From Lysobacter antibioticus (GTDB lineage Bacteria; Pseudomonadota; Gammaproteobacteria; Xanthomonadales; Xanthomonadaceae), in assembly GCF_001442535.1 (NCBI RefSeq), contig NZ_CP013141.1, positions 625,196 to 689,195 on the forward strand: DNA of 64,000 bases. Direction: 5' to 3'. Under the pieces are notes generated by a model. That model had not been told where the DNA came from and searched no databases. It was given only the letters and a program-made list of their open reading frames with translations. Shown here in pieces: positions 15,769-22,416 of this stretch (position 1 is the first letter of the stretch; every line of letters starts with the position of its first letter). The position numbers and the translations under genes were made by a program.

Positions 15769-16907
15769 CCGAATTGCACAGCTTGCAAGGCCGCATCCTG
15801 ACCCCCGAGGGTTGGCGCCGCGGACGCATCAGTTTCGATCACAAGATTCGCGTTATCGAGGAGGGTTCTGCAAAAGCGGGTCCGGTCCAGGCAGGTTCGA
15901 TCGACGGCATCGACGGCGACGAAGCCATCGTCCTGCCCGGCTTCATCGACCTGCACGTGCACGGCGCCGCAGGCGTCGACCTGATGCAAGGCAGCGACGC
16001 CGCGCGCACCATCGCGCGCACCCACGTGCGCCACGGCACCACCGCTCTGCTCGGCACCACGATGACCGCCGCCGAGGCCGACATCGTCCACGCCCTGCGC
16101 GGCCTGGCCACGGCCATCGCCGAACCCGACCCGAATGCGGCGCAGATCCTCGGCGTGCACCTCGAAGGCCCCTTCATCAGCCCGCAGCGCCTCGGCGCGC
16201 AGCCACCGCTGACCGTCGAAGCCACCTTCGAATCCGTGCAACGCCTGCACGCACTCGCGCCGATCCGCGTACTGACCCTGGCGCCGGAAATCGGCCGCCA
16301 CACCGAACTGATCCCGCTGTTGAACACACTGGGCATCCGCGTCCAAATCGGCCACAGCGCCGGCACTTACGAAGAAGGCCTGGCCGCACTGCGCGCCGGT
16401 GCCGCCGGCTTCACCCATCTGTTCAACGGCATGACCGGCGTCGACCACTACAAGCCCGGCATCGCCGCGGCTGCCCTCGCCCACGCCGAATACGCCGAAC
16501 TGATCCCCGACCTGCAGCACGTGCACCCCGGCGCCATCCGCCTCGCCGTGCGCGCCATCCCGCGCCTGTACGCCGTCACCGACGCCACCGCCGCCACCGG
16601 CATGCCCGACGGCGAATACGCACTCGGCTCGCAGCGCGTGCACAAATGCCTCGGCTGCGTGCGCCTGGCCAGCGGCTCGCTCGCCGGCAGCGCACTGACC
16701 ATGGATCAAGCACTACGCAACTTGGTCGAAGTTGGGCTCGACCTGGCCGACGCCGCGCGCCGTGTATCGACCTTCCCCGCCGACTACCTGGGCCTGACCG
16801 ACCGCGGCCGGCTGGAGCCGGGTGCCTGCGCCGATCTGGTGGTGTTGGATGCCCAGTTGCGGGTGATGCGGGTGGTGGTTGCGGGGCAGGCTGTCGAGTT
16901 GGCTTGA
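15765..16907 (+). CDS. agaA: N-acetylgalactosamine-6-phosphate deacetylase
   Basis: A 380-aa amidohydrolase with a GTG start overlapping the agaR stop. Metal and catalytic residues of the NagA/AgaA fold are visible: 'GFIDLHVHGAAGVD' (HxH), 'GVHLEGPFISP' (Glu), 'IGHSAGTYEEG' (His), 'HLFNGMTGVDHYKPG' (His) and 'YAVTDATAATG' (catalytic Asp). It removes acetate from GalNAc-6-P to give GalN-6-P for AgaS. It is the last gene of the operon. NagA, acting on GlcNAc-6-P, is the close alternative; the agaS/agaR context favours GalNAc. No clear terminator follows, only a hairpin without a T-run at 16932-16948. Confidence 0.9.
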   Translation: MTELHSLQGRILTPEGWRRGRISFDHKIRVIEEGSAKAGPVQAGSIDGIDGDEAIVLPGFIDLHVHGAAGVDLMQGSDAARTIARTHVRHGTTALLGTTMTAAEADIVHALRGLATAIAEPDPNAAQILGVHLEGPFISPQRLGAQPPLTVEATFESVQRLHALAPIRVLTLAPEIGRHTELIPLLNTLGIRVQIGHSAGTYEEGLAALRAGAAGFTHLFNGMTGVDHYKPGIAAAALAHAEYAELIPDLQHVHPGAIRLAVRAIPRLYAVTDATAATGMPDGEYALGSQRVHKCLGCVRLASGSLAGSALTMDQALRNLVEVGLDLADAARRVSTFPADYLGLTDRGRLEPGACADLVVLDAQLRVMRVVVAGQAVELA

Positions 16908-16915
16908 CTCGCCCC

Positions 16916-17011
16916 CTACCTCCCCAACCGTTTCGCCTGCCAGGCGAACATATCCATCGGCAGCGCGATGTTGATGGCTTGCTGACCAGCGCTGTTCGCT
17001 AGCTGGCACGC
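16916..17011 (-). pseudogene. Possible 3' remnant of a gene at the island edge
   Basis: One minus-strand frame gives a 31-residue tail, 'QLANSAGQQAINIALPMDMF' then 'AWQAKRLGR' and a stop. Its composition looks like real coding sequence, but it has no start codon and a stop lies directly upstream (17012-17014). It may be the end of a gene cut when the island next to it arrived. I cannot name the parent gene, and chance is possible. Confidence 0.25.
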
Positions 17012-17095
17012 CTAATTAGGGGCCGGTCGCACAAACAATCCGATATGGGAATCATGTCGCAAAAGAAGACATAGGATCAGGCGACCCGCAACCGG

Positions 17096-17203
17096 ATGAA
17101 GCGCAGAGAGATTGAAACGCGTCGCTCAATGCCGTTTGAGTCCATATGGATCAGCGCACGAGAGCGCAGCTACGAAGCTGCGCGGGATGAACAGCGCCGC
17201 TAG
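17096..17203 (+). CDS. Small charged ORF at the island edge, uncertain
   Basis: A 35-codon ORF, MKRREIETRRSMPFESIWIS and a charged tail ending 'ARDEQRR'. It lies in the 570-bp gap between agaA and the CoiA-like gene. No clear ribosome site precedes it. It could be a small protein or a leftover of a larger gene. The rest of this gap holds the G-tract array and no other candidate. Confidence 0.2.
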   Translation: MKRREIETRRSMPFESIWISARERSYEAARDEQRR

Positions 17204-17248
17204 AGAAAGTTTGACTGTGTCGGTGGCTGGGCCAACCAAACCCGGGCT

Positions 17249-17336
17249 CAAACCCTCTTGATGGGCGAATGGGGGCCATTGAGGGCCATTGCGGGGGCTG
17301 AATGGGGTTCCGAGGGCTGGTCAGGGCTAGTCATGG
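17249..17336 (+). repeat. G-tract array A: 18-bp core followed by G-runs every 10 bp
   Basis: The array starts with CAAACCCTCTTGATGGGC (17249-17266). G-runs of 2-5 then begin at 17263, 17271, 17283, 17293, 17304, 17314, 17324 and 17335, a period of 10 bp. The spacers are mostly variants of C-CATT or CTGAAT. The same 18 bp and the same 10-bp rhythm recur at 22115-22249. The period is not a multiple of 3, which argues against coding sequence. It could fold as a G-quadruplex or serve as phased protein sites; both are inference. Confidence 0.8.
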
Positions 17337-17480
17337 CTCCCTAGGACCGACCCACTGATGTCCGCCGTCAGCCAATAGCGGACGAGCCCCTCCCCGTGGC
17401 AACAGTCTCGCGGCGTGCGACGAGCTTGTGCCAATCTAACTCCATGCGCCCCTCACCCGCCCCTCCAACACACGCCCCCT

Positions 17481-18308
17481 ATGCAGTACGTCCTCGTTGA
17501 CGGCAGCCGCAAAGAAGCAATTCCTGGTGGACATGGGTTATGCGAAACCTGTGGCTCGGTGATGGTGGCCAAATGTGGGCCGCGTGTAATGCATCACTGG
17601 GCGCATTTCAGCCGTCGAAATTGCGATCCATGGTGGGAAAACGAAACCCCCTGGCACCGGGCATGGAAGAACTTGTTCCCGGAAACATGTCGCGAGATTA
17701 GCCATGTGGCTCCCGACGGGGAGATTCACCGCGCGGACATTAAGACCCCAACGGGAATCGTGATCGAGGTGCAGCACTCGGCAATGACAGACCAAGAGCG
17801 CCTCTCCCGCGAGGCCTTCTACGGTAACCTTGTCTGGATCCTAGACGGCAGCGCGTTTCACAACAACTTCCAGATTCACCACATGCTTCCCGATCCCAAG
17901 TCGGCCGTAGCACAAGATCTAATCTGGACTCCTGCCGGACCACGCCTGCAGGGGGCCAACCGCGGCATCTTCGTGCGTTTGTCGGAGTGCCTGAAGGAAG
18001 ACCCGACAGTCACAAAGGCGACGGCGCGAGGCGGCTGGATGCATTTCTTACCCGACATCGAAGCAGAAGTCCGCGAGGCGTACCGGGGGCACCACCAGTA
18101 TGTCTGGATCCGCCCACGCCGCACCTGGCTAGACGCAACTTGCCCTGTATACATCGACTTCGGGGAAGACTGGCTGGCGCGCCTCGATACCTACGATGAG
18201 ACGGGTTTACCCTGTCTACTCCGAGTCAGCAAGCGCAAGTTCTTGCATGACGTGATGGTGGAGACCAACGTACGCGCGATCGCTACCCGCTATTACCCGA
18301 TTCCGTGA
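17481..18308 (+). CDS. CoiA-like protein with zinc-finger and PD-(D/E)xK-type nuclease residues
   Basis: A 275-aa protein from the ATG at 17481; the frame is open to 17415 without similarity. The N-terminus carries a CxxC pair (Cys21, Cys24) and 'HHWAH' (38-42), the zinc-ribbon seen in competence protein CoiA. The nuclease core is 'HRADIKTPTGIVIEVQHS' with Asp86, Glu96 and Gln98 in the D-ExQ arrangement, followed by 'ERLSREAFYGNLVWILDG'. CoiA relatives are linked to processing of incoming DNA and also occur in defence islands. It is the first gene inside the bracketed island. It is unlikely to be the housekeeping competence gene, since nothing else for DNA uptake is near. Confidence 0.75.
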   Translation: MQYVLVDGSRKEAIPGGHGLCETCGSVMVAKCGPRVMHHWAHFSRRNCDPWWENETPWHRAWKNLFPETCREISHVAPDGEIHRADIKTPTGIVIEVQHSAMTDQERLSREAFYGNLVWILDGSAFHNNFQIHHMLPDPKSAVAQDLIWTPAGPRLQGANRGIFVRLSECLKEDPTVTKATARGGWMHFLPDIEAEVREAYRGHHQYVWIRPRRTWLDATCPVYIDFGEDWLARLDTYDETGLPCLLRVSKRKFLHDVMVETNVRAIATRYYPIP

Positions 18309-18509
18309 AAGCGCCCCACCCCAAGCCGCTTTCAAGAAACGTCTCGTAAACAGTGAAGCCTCGCTCGTACGCCGCGGTCCGAGGCTGCATTCTCGTCGAG
18401 CCGGAGGGAGTAATTGACCGGTGTCAGCTGCCTGTCGGGGTCCTGTCGTGTCGCCGATCCCGATGAGTTTCTAGTCTGGGATTCTCGATACCAAAGGAGT
18501 GACCGCTTC

Positions 18510-19199
18510 ATGGACCCCCAGAATATCGCCACCCCGCCCCGCCAGCTGACAGCCGCCGAAGTCGGTGCTTGCGTACGACTATTTCGCGAGTTGCGCCACT
18601 GGTCGCAAGAACAGTTAGCCGAGATCTCCGGTCTGAATGTCCGCACCATCCAGCGCGTAGAACAGGGCAGTTCCGCAAGCTTCGATACGCGCCGCGCCCT
18701 GGCCCGTGCCTTTGAGTTTGAAGACATCGACGCTCTCAACAAGCCCTTTTCGGTACCCAGCACTGAGGAGTTGCAGGCCGCACAGGCAGATTTCGAGCGT
18801 GAGCACATCACGCTGGCCATGTCTCCCCTGACGTCGGGTCGTCAGCTCGCCAGTCTGGTCACGTCCTGCGAAATGGACTTATCGGAACCCGCCTTCGAGT
18901 TGCCACGCGAAGCGGCCGAGGAATTCGCTGTTCTTGTGGACTACTACCGCGACTATCGGGACTGCCACGATCTCTACTCGGAGACACAAAAGCTTGAGGT
19001 CTACGAAGACTTGCAGCGGCACGTCGACGCGTTGCGCGCTCTGGGCGTTTCTTTGTGCCACGGATCCCGCAAAGTTCGCGTTGGCCTCGCCCAGCCAGGA
19101 ATAGACCCGCTGATCGCTACAGTCCTATACGTGGTGGCATTTCGGGTAGGCCATGAACCGGCCCAGATCGCCACACCTAAGGCCGCTCGCATCGGCTAG
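18510..19199 (+). CDS. XRE-family helix-turn-helix regulator
   Basis: A 229-aa protein from the ATG at 18510, with AAAGGAG upstream. Residues about 18-70 are an XRE/Cro HTH ('RLFRELRHWSQEQLAEISGL' then 'NVRTIQRVEQGSSASFDTRR'). The rest, about 150 residues, is a helical region without a family I can name. It may regulate the neighbouring island genes. It lies 200 bp after the CoiA-like gene and converges on the next gene. Confidence 0.8.
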   Translation: MDPQNIATPPRQLTAAEVGACVRLFRELRHWSQEQLAEISGLNVRTIQRVEQGSSASFDTRRALARAFEFEDIDALNKPFSVPSTEELQAAQADFEREHITLAMSPLTSGRQLASLVTSCEMDLSEPAFELPREAAEEFAVLVDYYRDYRDCHDLYSETQKLEVYEDLQRHVDALRALGVSLCHGSRKVRVGLAQPGIDPLIATVLYVVAFRVGHEPAQIATPKAARIG

Positions 19200-19230
19200 C
19201 GGCATCGGCTTAAATAATTCTTAGACCGCA

Positions 19231-19923
19231 TTACTTGACGGCCTGCGGCTTAACAGCTCGGTCAATGACTGAGTTGGTTCTTTCATGCACGAACTCCATT
19301 AACTTGCCAACGGATTCCGTTGCTTGGTCTAAGTACGCCGCTTCAACTCCAATCTCAGAGTGAGTAACGTCAACGCCTGCAATTTTACCAAGGGCAGAAA
19401 TTTGCTCTTTTGTAAGCGACAGTCTCTCGCCATTGTGATGCACAAGTGCGTTGCGCAGAGCAAGAAGATTCTTAATAGGGCTCCACAGATCATCTGGAGT
19501 TTCAAAGGAGCCATGCCTTTCGAGATAGGTCTTACGAGCGCTCCAAGGGTCACCCTTAAGCTCAGATGGCTTGAACAGGATCTTGTCACCAAGCGCAGTT
19601 GAGAGTCGGTCACATTCGCGCTTAATTGCGCTCTCAAGAAGAGAGGCAACAAAGATTACATGTGAGTAGCGCGCCCTCTTGCGATAGTAGCCAACTGCAA
19701 CGACACCACTGTCGTTGATCTCTTCAGCGCCTGCGGAAACCTGCTCCTGAATGTATTCCTGCTCCTCCGCCTCCATCTTCGTCCAAGTCTCTTCGGTTTC
19801 GTTTCTGAACCAGCGAAAGAGGTCCAGTTCGTAGATTTCCAGTGAGCGATGCCCCCTCAATCCAGCAAGGAAGTGCTTCCGCATTGAGTCCTTCAAGTAG
19901 CCGGGAATTGGTCCGAGTTCCAT
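19231..19923 (-). CDS. Unknown protein with an RX4H (HEPN-like) motif
   Basis: A 230-aa protein from the ATG at 19923, which has GGAG five bases upstream. 'LLALRNALVHHNG' contains Arg157-x4-His162, the RX4-6H signature of HEPN ribonucleases, in a helical C-terminal half. The N-terminal part ('EEQEYIQEQVSAGAEE') is helical and acidic. GC content is clearly lower than in the core genes around the island. HEPN domains act as RNases in abortive infection and toxin-antitoxin modules, but many RX4H proteins of this type are uncharacterised. No adjacent MNT-like antitoxin is seen. Function is therefore a weak inference. Confidence 0.65.
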   Translation of the reverse strand: MELGPIPGYLKDSMRKHFLAGLRGHRSLEIYELDLFRWFRNETEETWTKMEAEEQEYIQEQVSAGAEEINDSGVVAVGYYRKRARYSHVIFVASLLESAIKRECDRLSTALGDKILFKPSELKGDPWSARKTYLERHGSFETPDDLWSPIKNLLALRNALVHHNGERLSLTKEQISALGKIAGVDVTHSEIGVEAAYLDQATESVGKLMEFVHERTNSVIDRAVKPQAVK

Positions 19924-20003
19924 CACTACTCCAAGTATGGTCTAACGCTTGAATTGAGTCTCGATGCGAGGCGGTGTCAGCTTGAATGAGTTATTAGCTA
20001 GCA

Positions 20004-20750
20004 TTACGTGTACCTAGGGATTCCCAACATACTTGACACTCGAATGCGATCACCAAGGCCAGCCTGCTCTGCTGCTTGCCTTATGGCTTGGATCTCAGGC
20101 TGATCGAGAGACGGGCCAAGGAATATGCGATCCACCAGTACATCGAGATTAAAAGGAGCCTTGATTCCTTGCTCAGGGACGGCAACACCGAACTCCTCAG
20201 CTAAGCTAAGTGAGATACCGAGTCGGAACTCGCGCTCCCAGGAAAATGCCATGTGCTTGTGCCAGAATCTTGCCAGTGAATTCACTCGAAGCCTTTCTTG
20301 GAGCAAGTCAACGTACTTCACGTTGCCACACCAAAGATCTTCGCCTTGATGTTGCGGCTCTAGTCGAAAGGTGGTCGCCGCCTCCGACAAGCGGCCCGGG
20401 GTTGTGCGAATCGCAACGCCTTTCCAAGCGCCGGCATACAGCTGCCACATCGCATCGCTTTCGTAGATCGAGCGATGCCAGCAATTGATCTTTGTCAGTC
20501 TCCGGAGCTCTTCAAATGCACGCTCACCGAGTTCGCCGTCGAGCGGGTAGCGGGGATCTATGTAGGCTCCGGGAGGTAGTACGGCAGTGGCACCCTCGAA
20601 TGGATCTTGAAACTGGCGGGCCGCAGCAAAGTATAGCTGCCCAGATTCTAGAAGATCGATGAATCGCTCCGTCTTGAAATACCGCCAGAGATGCTCTTCT
20701 TCATCGATCACTTCGTCGGTTGCGTTACGCAAGGGCGCCTCTGCTAGCAA
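20004..20750 (-). CDS. DUF2971-like protein
   Basis: A 248-aa protein. The N-terminus 'LWRYFKTERFIDLLESGQLY' and 'FAAARQFQDPFEG' match the DUF2971 pattern (LxKY...LWFSxPxxFNDPFE). 'INCWHRSIYESDAMWQLYAG' and 'GVAIRTTPGRL' are the later conserved blocks. The role of the family is not established; members are frequent in accessory and defence regions. Start choice is poor: the frame opens at a TTG (20750), and a GTG 13 codons inside is a rival. It shares its strand with the HEPN-like gene 80 bp downstream and may share a transcript. Confidence 0.7.
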   Translation of the reverse strand: MLAEAPLRNATDEVIDEEEHLWRYFKTERFIDLLESGQLYFAAARQFQDPFEGATAVLPPGAYIDPRYPLDGELGERAFEELRRLTKINCWHRSIYESDAMWQLYAGAWKGVAIRTTPGRLSEAATTFRLEPQHQGEDLWCGNVKYVDLLQERLRVNSLARFWHKHMAFSWEREFRLGISLSLAEEFGVAVPEQGIKAPFNLDVLVDRIFLGPSLDQPEIQAIRQAAEQAGLGDRIRVSSMLGIPRYT

Positions 20751-20925
20751 TAGCCGGATCTCGGGACCCGGTTACAAATTATCAACAGCGCACCGCATGA
20801 TGAGCTATCCCCTCGATACGGCTTGATCTTAGGGCTACTGGGTCCGGCAAACAAGCAAGCGCTTAACCAGACACAGCGACTAGACCTAAAGCGCTCGTGG
20901 CGAGCATCAGGTGAGGCTTGGCAAT

Positions 20926-20949
20926 GTCCGCTTTGGGTCGGAAGTGGAC
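20926..20949. other. Hairpin with 8-bp stem in the gap 20751-21027
   Basis: GTCCGCTT (20926-20933) pairs with AAGTGGAC (20942-20949) with one G-T wobble. It is followed by GTTAGC. Hairpins of this sequence are common in intergenic DNA of environmental Proteobacteria. It could be a recombination-site remnant or part of a terminator without T-run. No gene was found in the 277-bp gap around it. Confidence 0.4.
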
Positions 20950-21027
20950 GTTAGCACCGCGCTGGTCGCGGATAGCTGTAGCAATGAGGAATATGACGCT
21001 TGCACCGCCCTCTATTAGGAACCCTGC

Positions 21028-21915
21028 TTAACCTGACTGGCCGCCCGGATCTGCCGCGCCTGATACCAAGAGAAGCTCGCGAATAATCGCGCGAGCACGA
21101 GCGACTTCTTCGGGGGGAGCGATGCTTAAAGCCTGCTCAAAATTGCGCTTAGAAGACGCGACGATATCGATCTCAGCATCTTGCTCTTTGGCTGATACAG
21201 GAATAGAAAAATGTTTCAGCGCCGCAGACAACTTCTGATATAGCAAAACTTTCCGCTTCTTGCTAACTCGCTCACTGAATTCCTGTTTGAGCTGATCATT
21301 TATGAGCGCATCGTCATCTATAGACCGGCCATAATCATTGTCACGACTGACAATGACTAGCTCCGCGTTTTGCACCCGCGCGCATTCAACCATCCACTCC
21401 CAGTTGAAGCAATCGCCAAATGACGTATCGCCATTCTTTCGGGGCGGACATCCATGCAAGAAACGCCGGATTGCCCTACGTCGCATTACCAACTTGCCAG
21501 GACTTGACCTCGCTAAAACTAGAGAGTCATCCTTGTGAAAAATTCGCTGGCACGTTTGATAGACAGGATCAAACCGGGATGGATCAATGAGCGCGCGCTT
21601 CAGCTTGGCCCTTAATTCAGCGACACGCCTTTTGGCCGTCTCCACATCTTTGCTAAGCATTTGCGTCGTACGCAAATCTGTTACAAATCCAGGATGAATA
21701 ATTTTTGCAGGAGGCTTCAGTTCGGTTATCCCCTCAATAATAGCCGCCTGTCTATTCTTCTTGTATTCAATCTCGAGCTGAAACGTAACGATAATCTGAC
21801 TTGAAACGGACTCGACTCGCTTCAACAATTGCAACCCCGCCTCGTTTCTAGCGCGGTAAAAATCGAGCCAGATATTAGTATCAACGAAAAGAATCTTTCG
21901 AATCTTGGATGGCAT
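21028..21915 (-). CDS. PIN-domain nuclease, DUF4935-like
   Basis: A 295-aa protein from the ATG at 21915; the frame is open to 22011 without similarity. PIN acidic residues are visible: Asp12 in 'ILFVDTNIWLDFY', Glu48/50 in 'FQLEIEY', Asp168 in 'SFGDCFNWEWM' and Asp192 in 'IVSRDNDYG'. The long insertion between the second and third acidic blocks and the total length fit the DUF4935 (PIN_12) group rather than VapC. Such proteins are found with other effectors in conflict islands. The likely activity is metal-dependent RNA cleavage. No cognate antitoxin is adjacent. The C-terminus is Ala/Glu-rich and helical. Confidence 0.75.
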   Translation of the reverse strand: MPSKIRKILFVDTNIWLDFYRARNEAGLQLLKRVESVSSQIIVTFQLEIEYKKNRQAAIIEGITELKPPAKIIHPGFVTDLRTTQMLSKDVETAKRRVAELRAKLKRALIDPSRFDPVYQTCQRIFHKDDSLVLARSSPGKLVMRRRAIRRFLHGCPPRKNGDTSFGDCFNWEWMVECARVQNAELVIVSRDNDYGRSIDDDALINDQLKQEFSERVSKKRKVLLYQKLSAALKHFSIPVSAKEQDAEIDIVASSKRNFEQALSIAPPEEVARARAIIRELLLVSGAADPGGQSG

Positions 21916-22114
21916 CGATACCGTCCCCAGCCAGCAGATAACTGCTATAACGCGTTTGCAGGCTGAATCAGGACACCGGCATGAAATCGGCCTAAGGAAC
22001 GCTAGTTGCACGCGTCATAAACACTCTCGTCTGAGTTACCAGGGTTTGGTGGACGCTTCCAGACGGGACTACTCCGCATGCCCTACCCTGTCTCACGCTG
22101 CCCATTACCAGTCT

Positions 22115-22249
22115 GGGGGCTAATGGGGGCTCTTGGGGGTCAATGAGGGCCATTGGGGGTTGGTGGGCCCACCAGGACCGGAGCAAACCCTCTTGATGGG
22201 CTGGTGAGGATTCCTGGGGGCGAATGGGGGCTATTGGGGGCTATTGGGG
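22115..22249 (+). repeat. G-tract arrays B and C with the shared 18-bp core between them
   Basis: Array B has G-runs starting at 22115, 22125, 22135, 22147, 22155 and 22165. The 18-bp core CAAACCCTCTTGATGGGC is at 22184-22201, identical to 17249-17266. Array C has runs starting at 22216, 22226, 22236 and 22246. Spacing is 10 bp with almost no drift, and typical steps read CTATTGGGGG. Together with array A this brackets 17249-22249. It lies upstream of the CHAT-protease gene, so it could also affect that promoter. Confidence 0.8.
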
Positions 22250-22416
22250 CCGGCAGCCTTGTCACGCTCTCCTGACCAGTAACATCTGCACATCACGGCC
22301 TTACAGGCGAGCCCGGGAACTGACACTCTACAAAAGCCCATTCCGCTATCAGCCTGGATACCGGCGGGTATCCATGTCCTGGTAATTCCAAAGCCGGCTA
22401 CGGAGAGCCAACAATC

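Noticed and set aside
16932..16948. Terminator for the aga operon
   Set aside because: TTCGCCTG-C-CAGGCGAA is a good stem, but the loop is a single base and no T-run follows.
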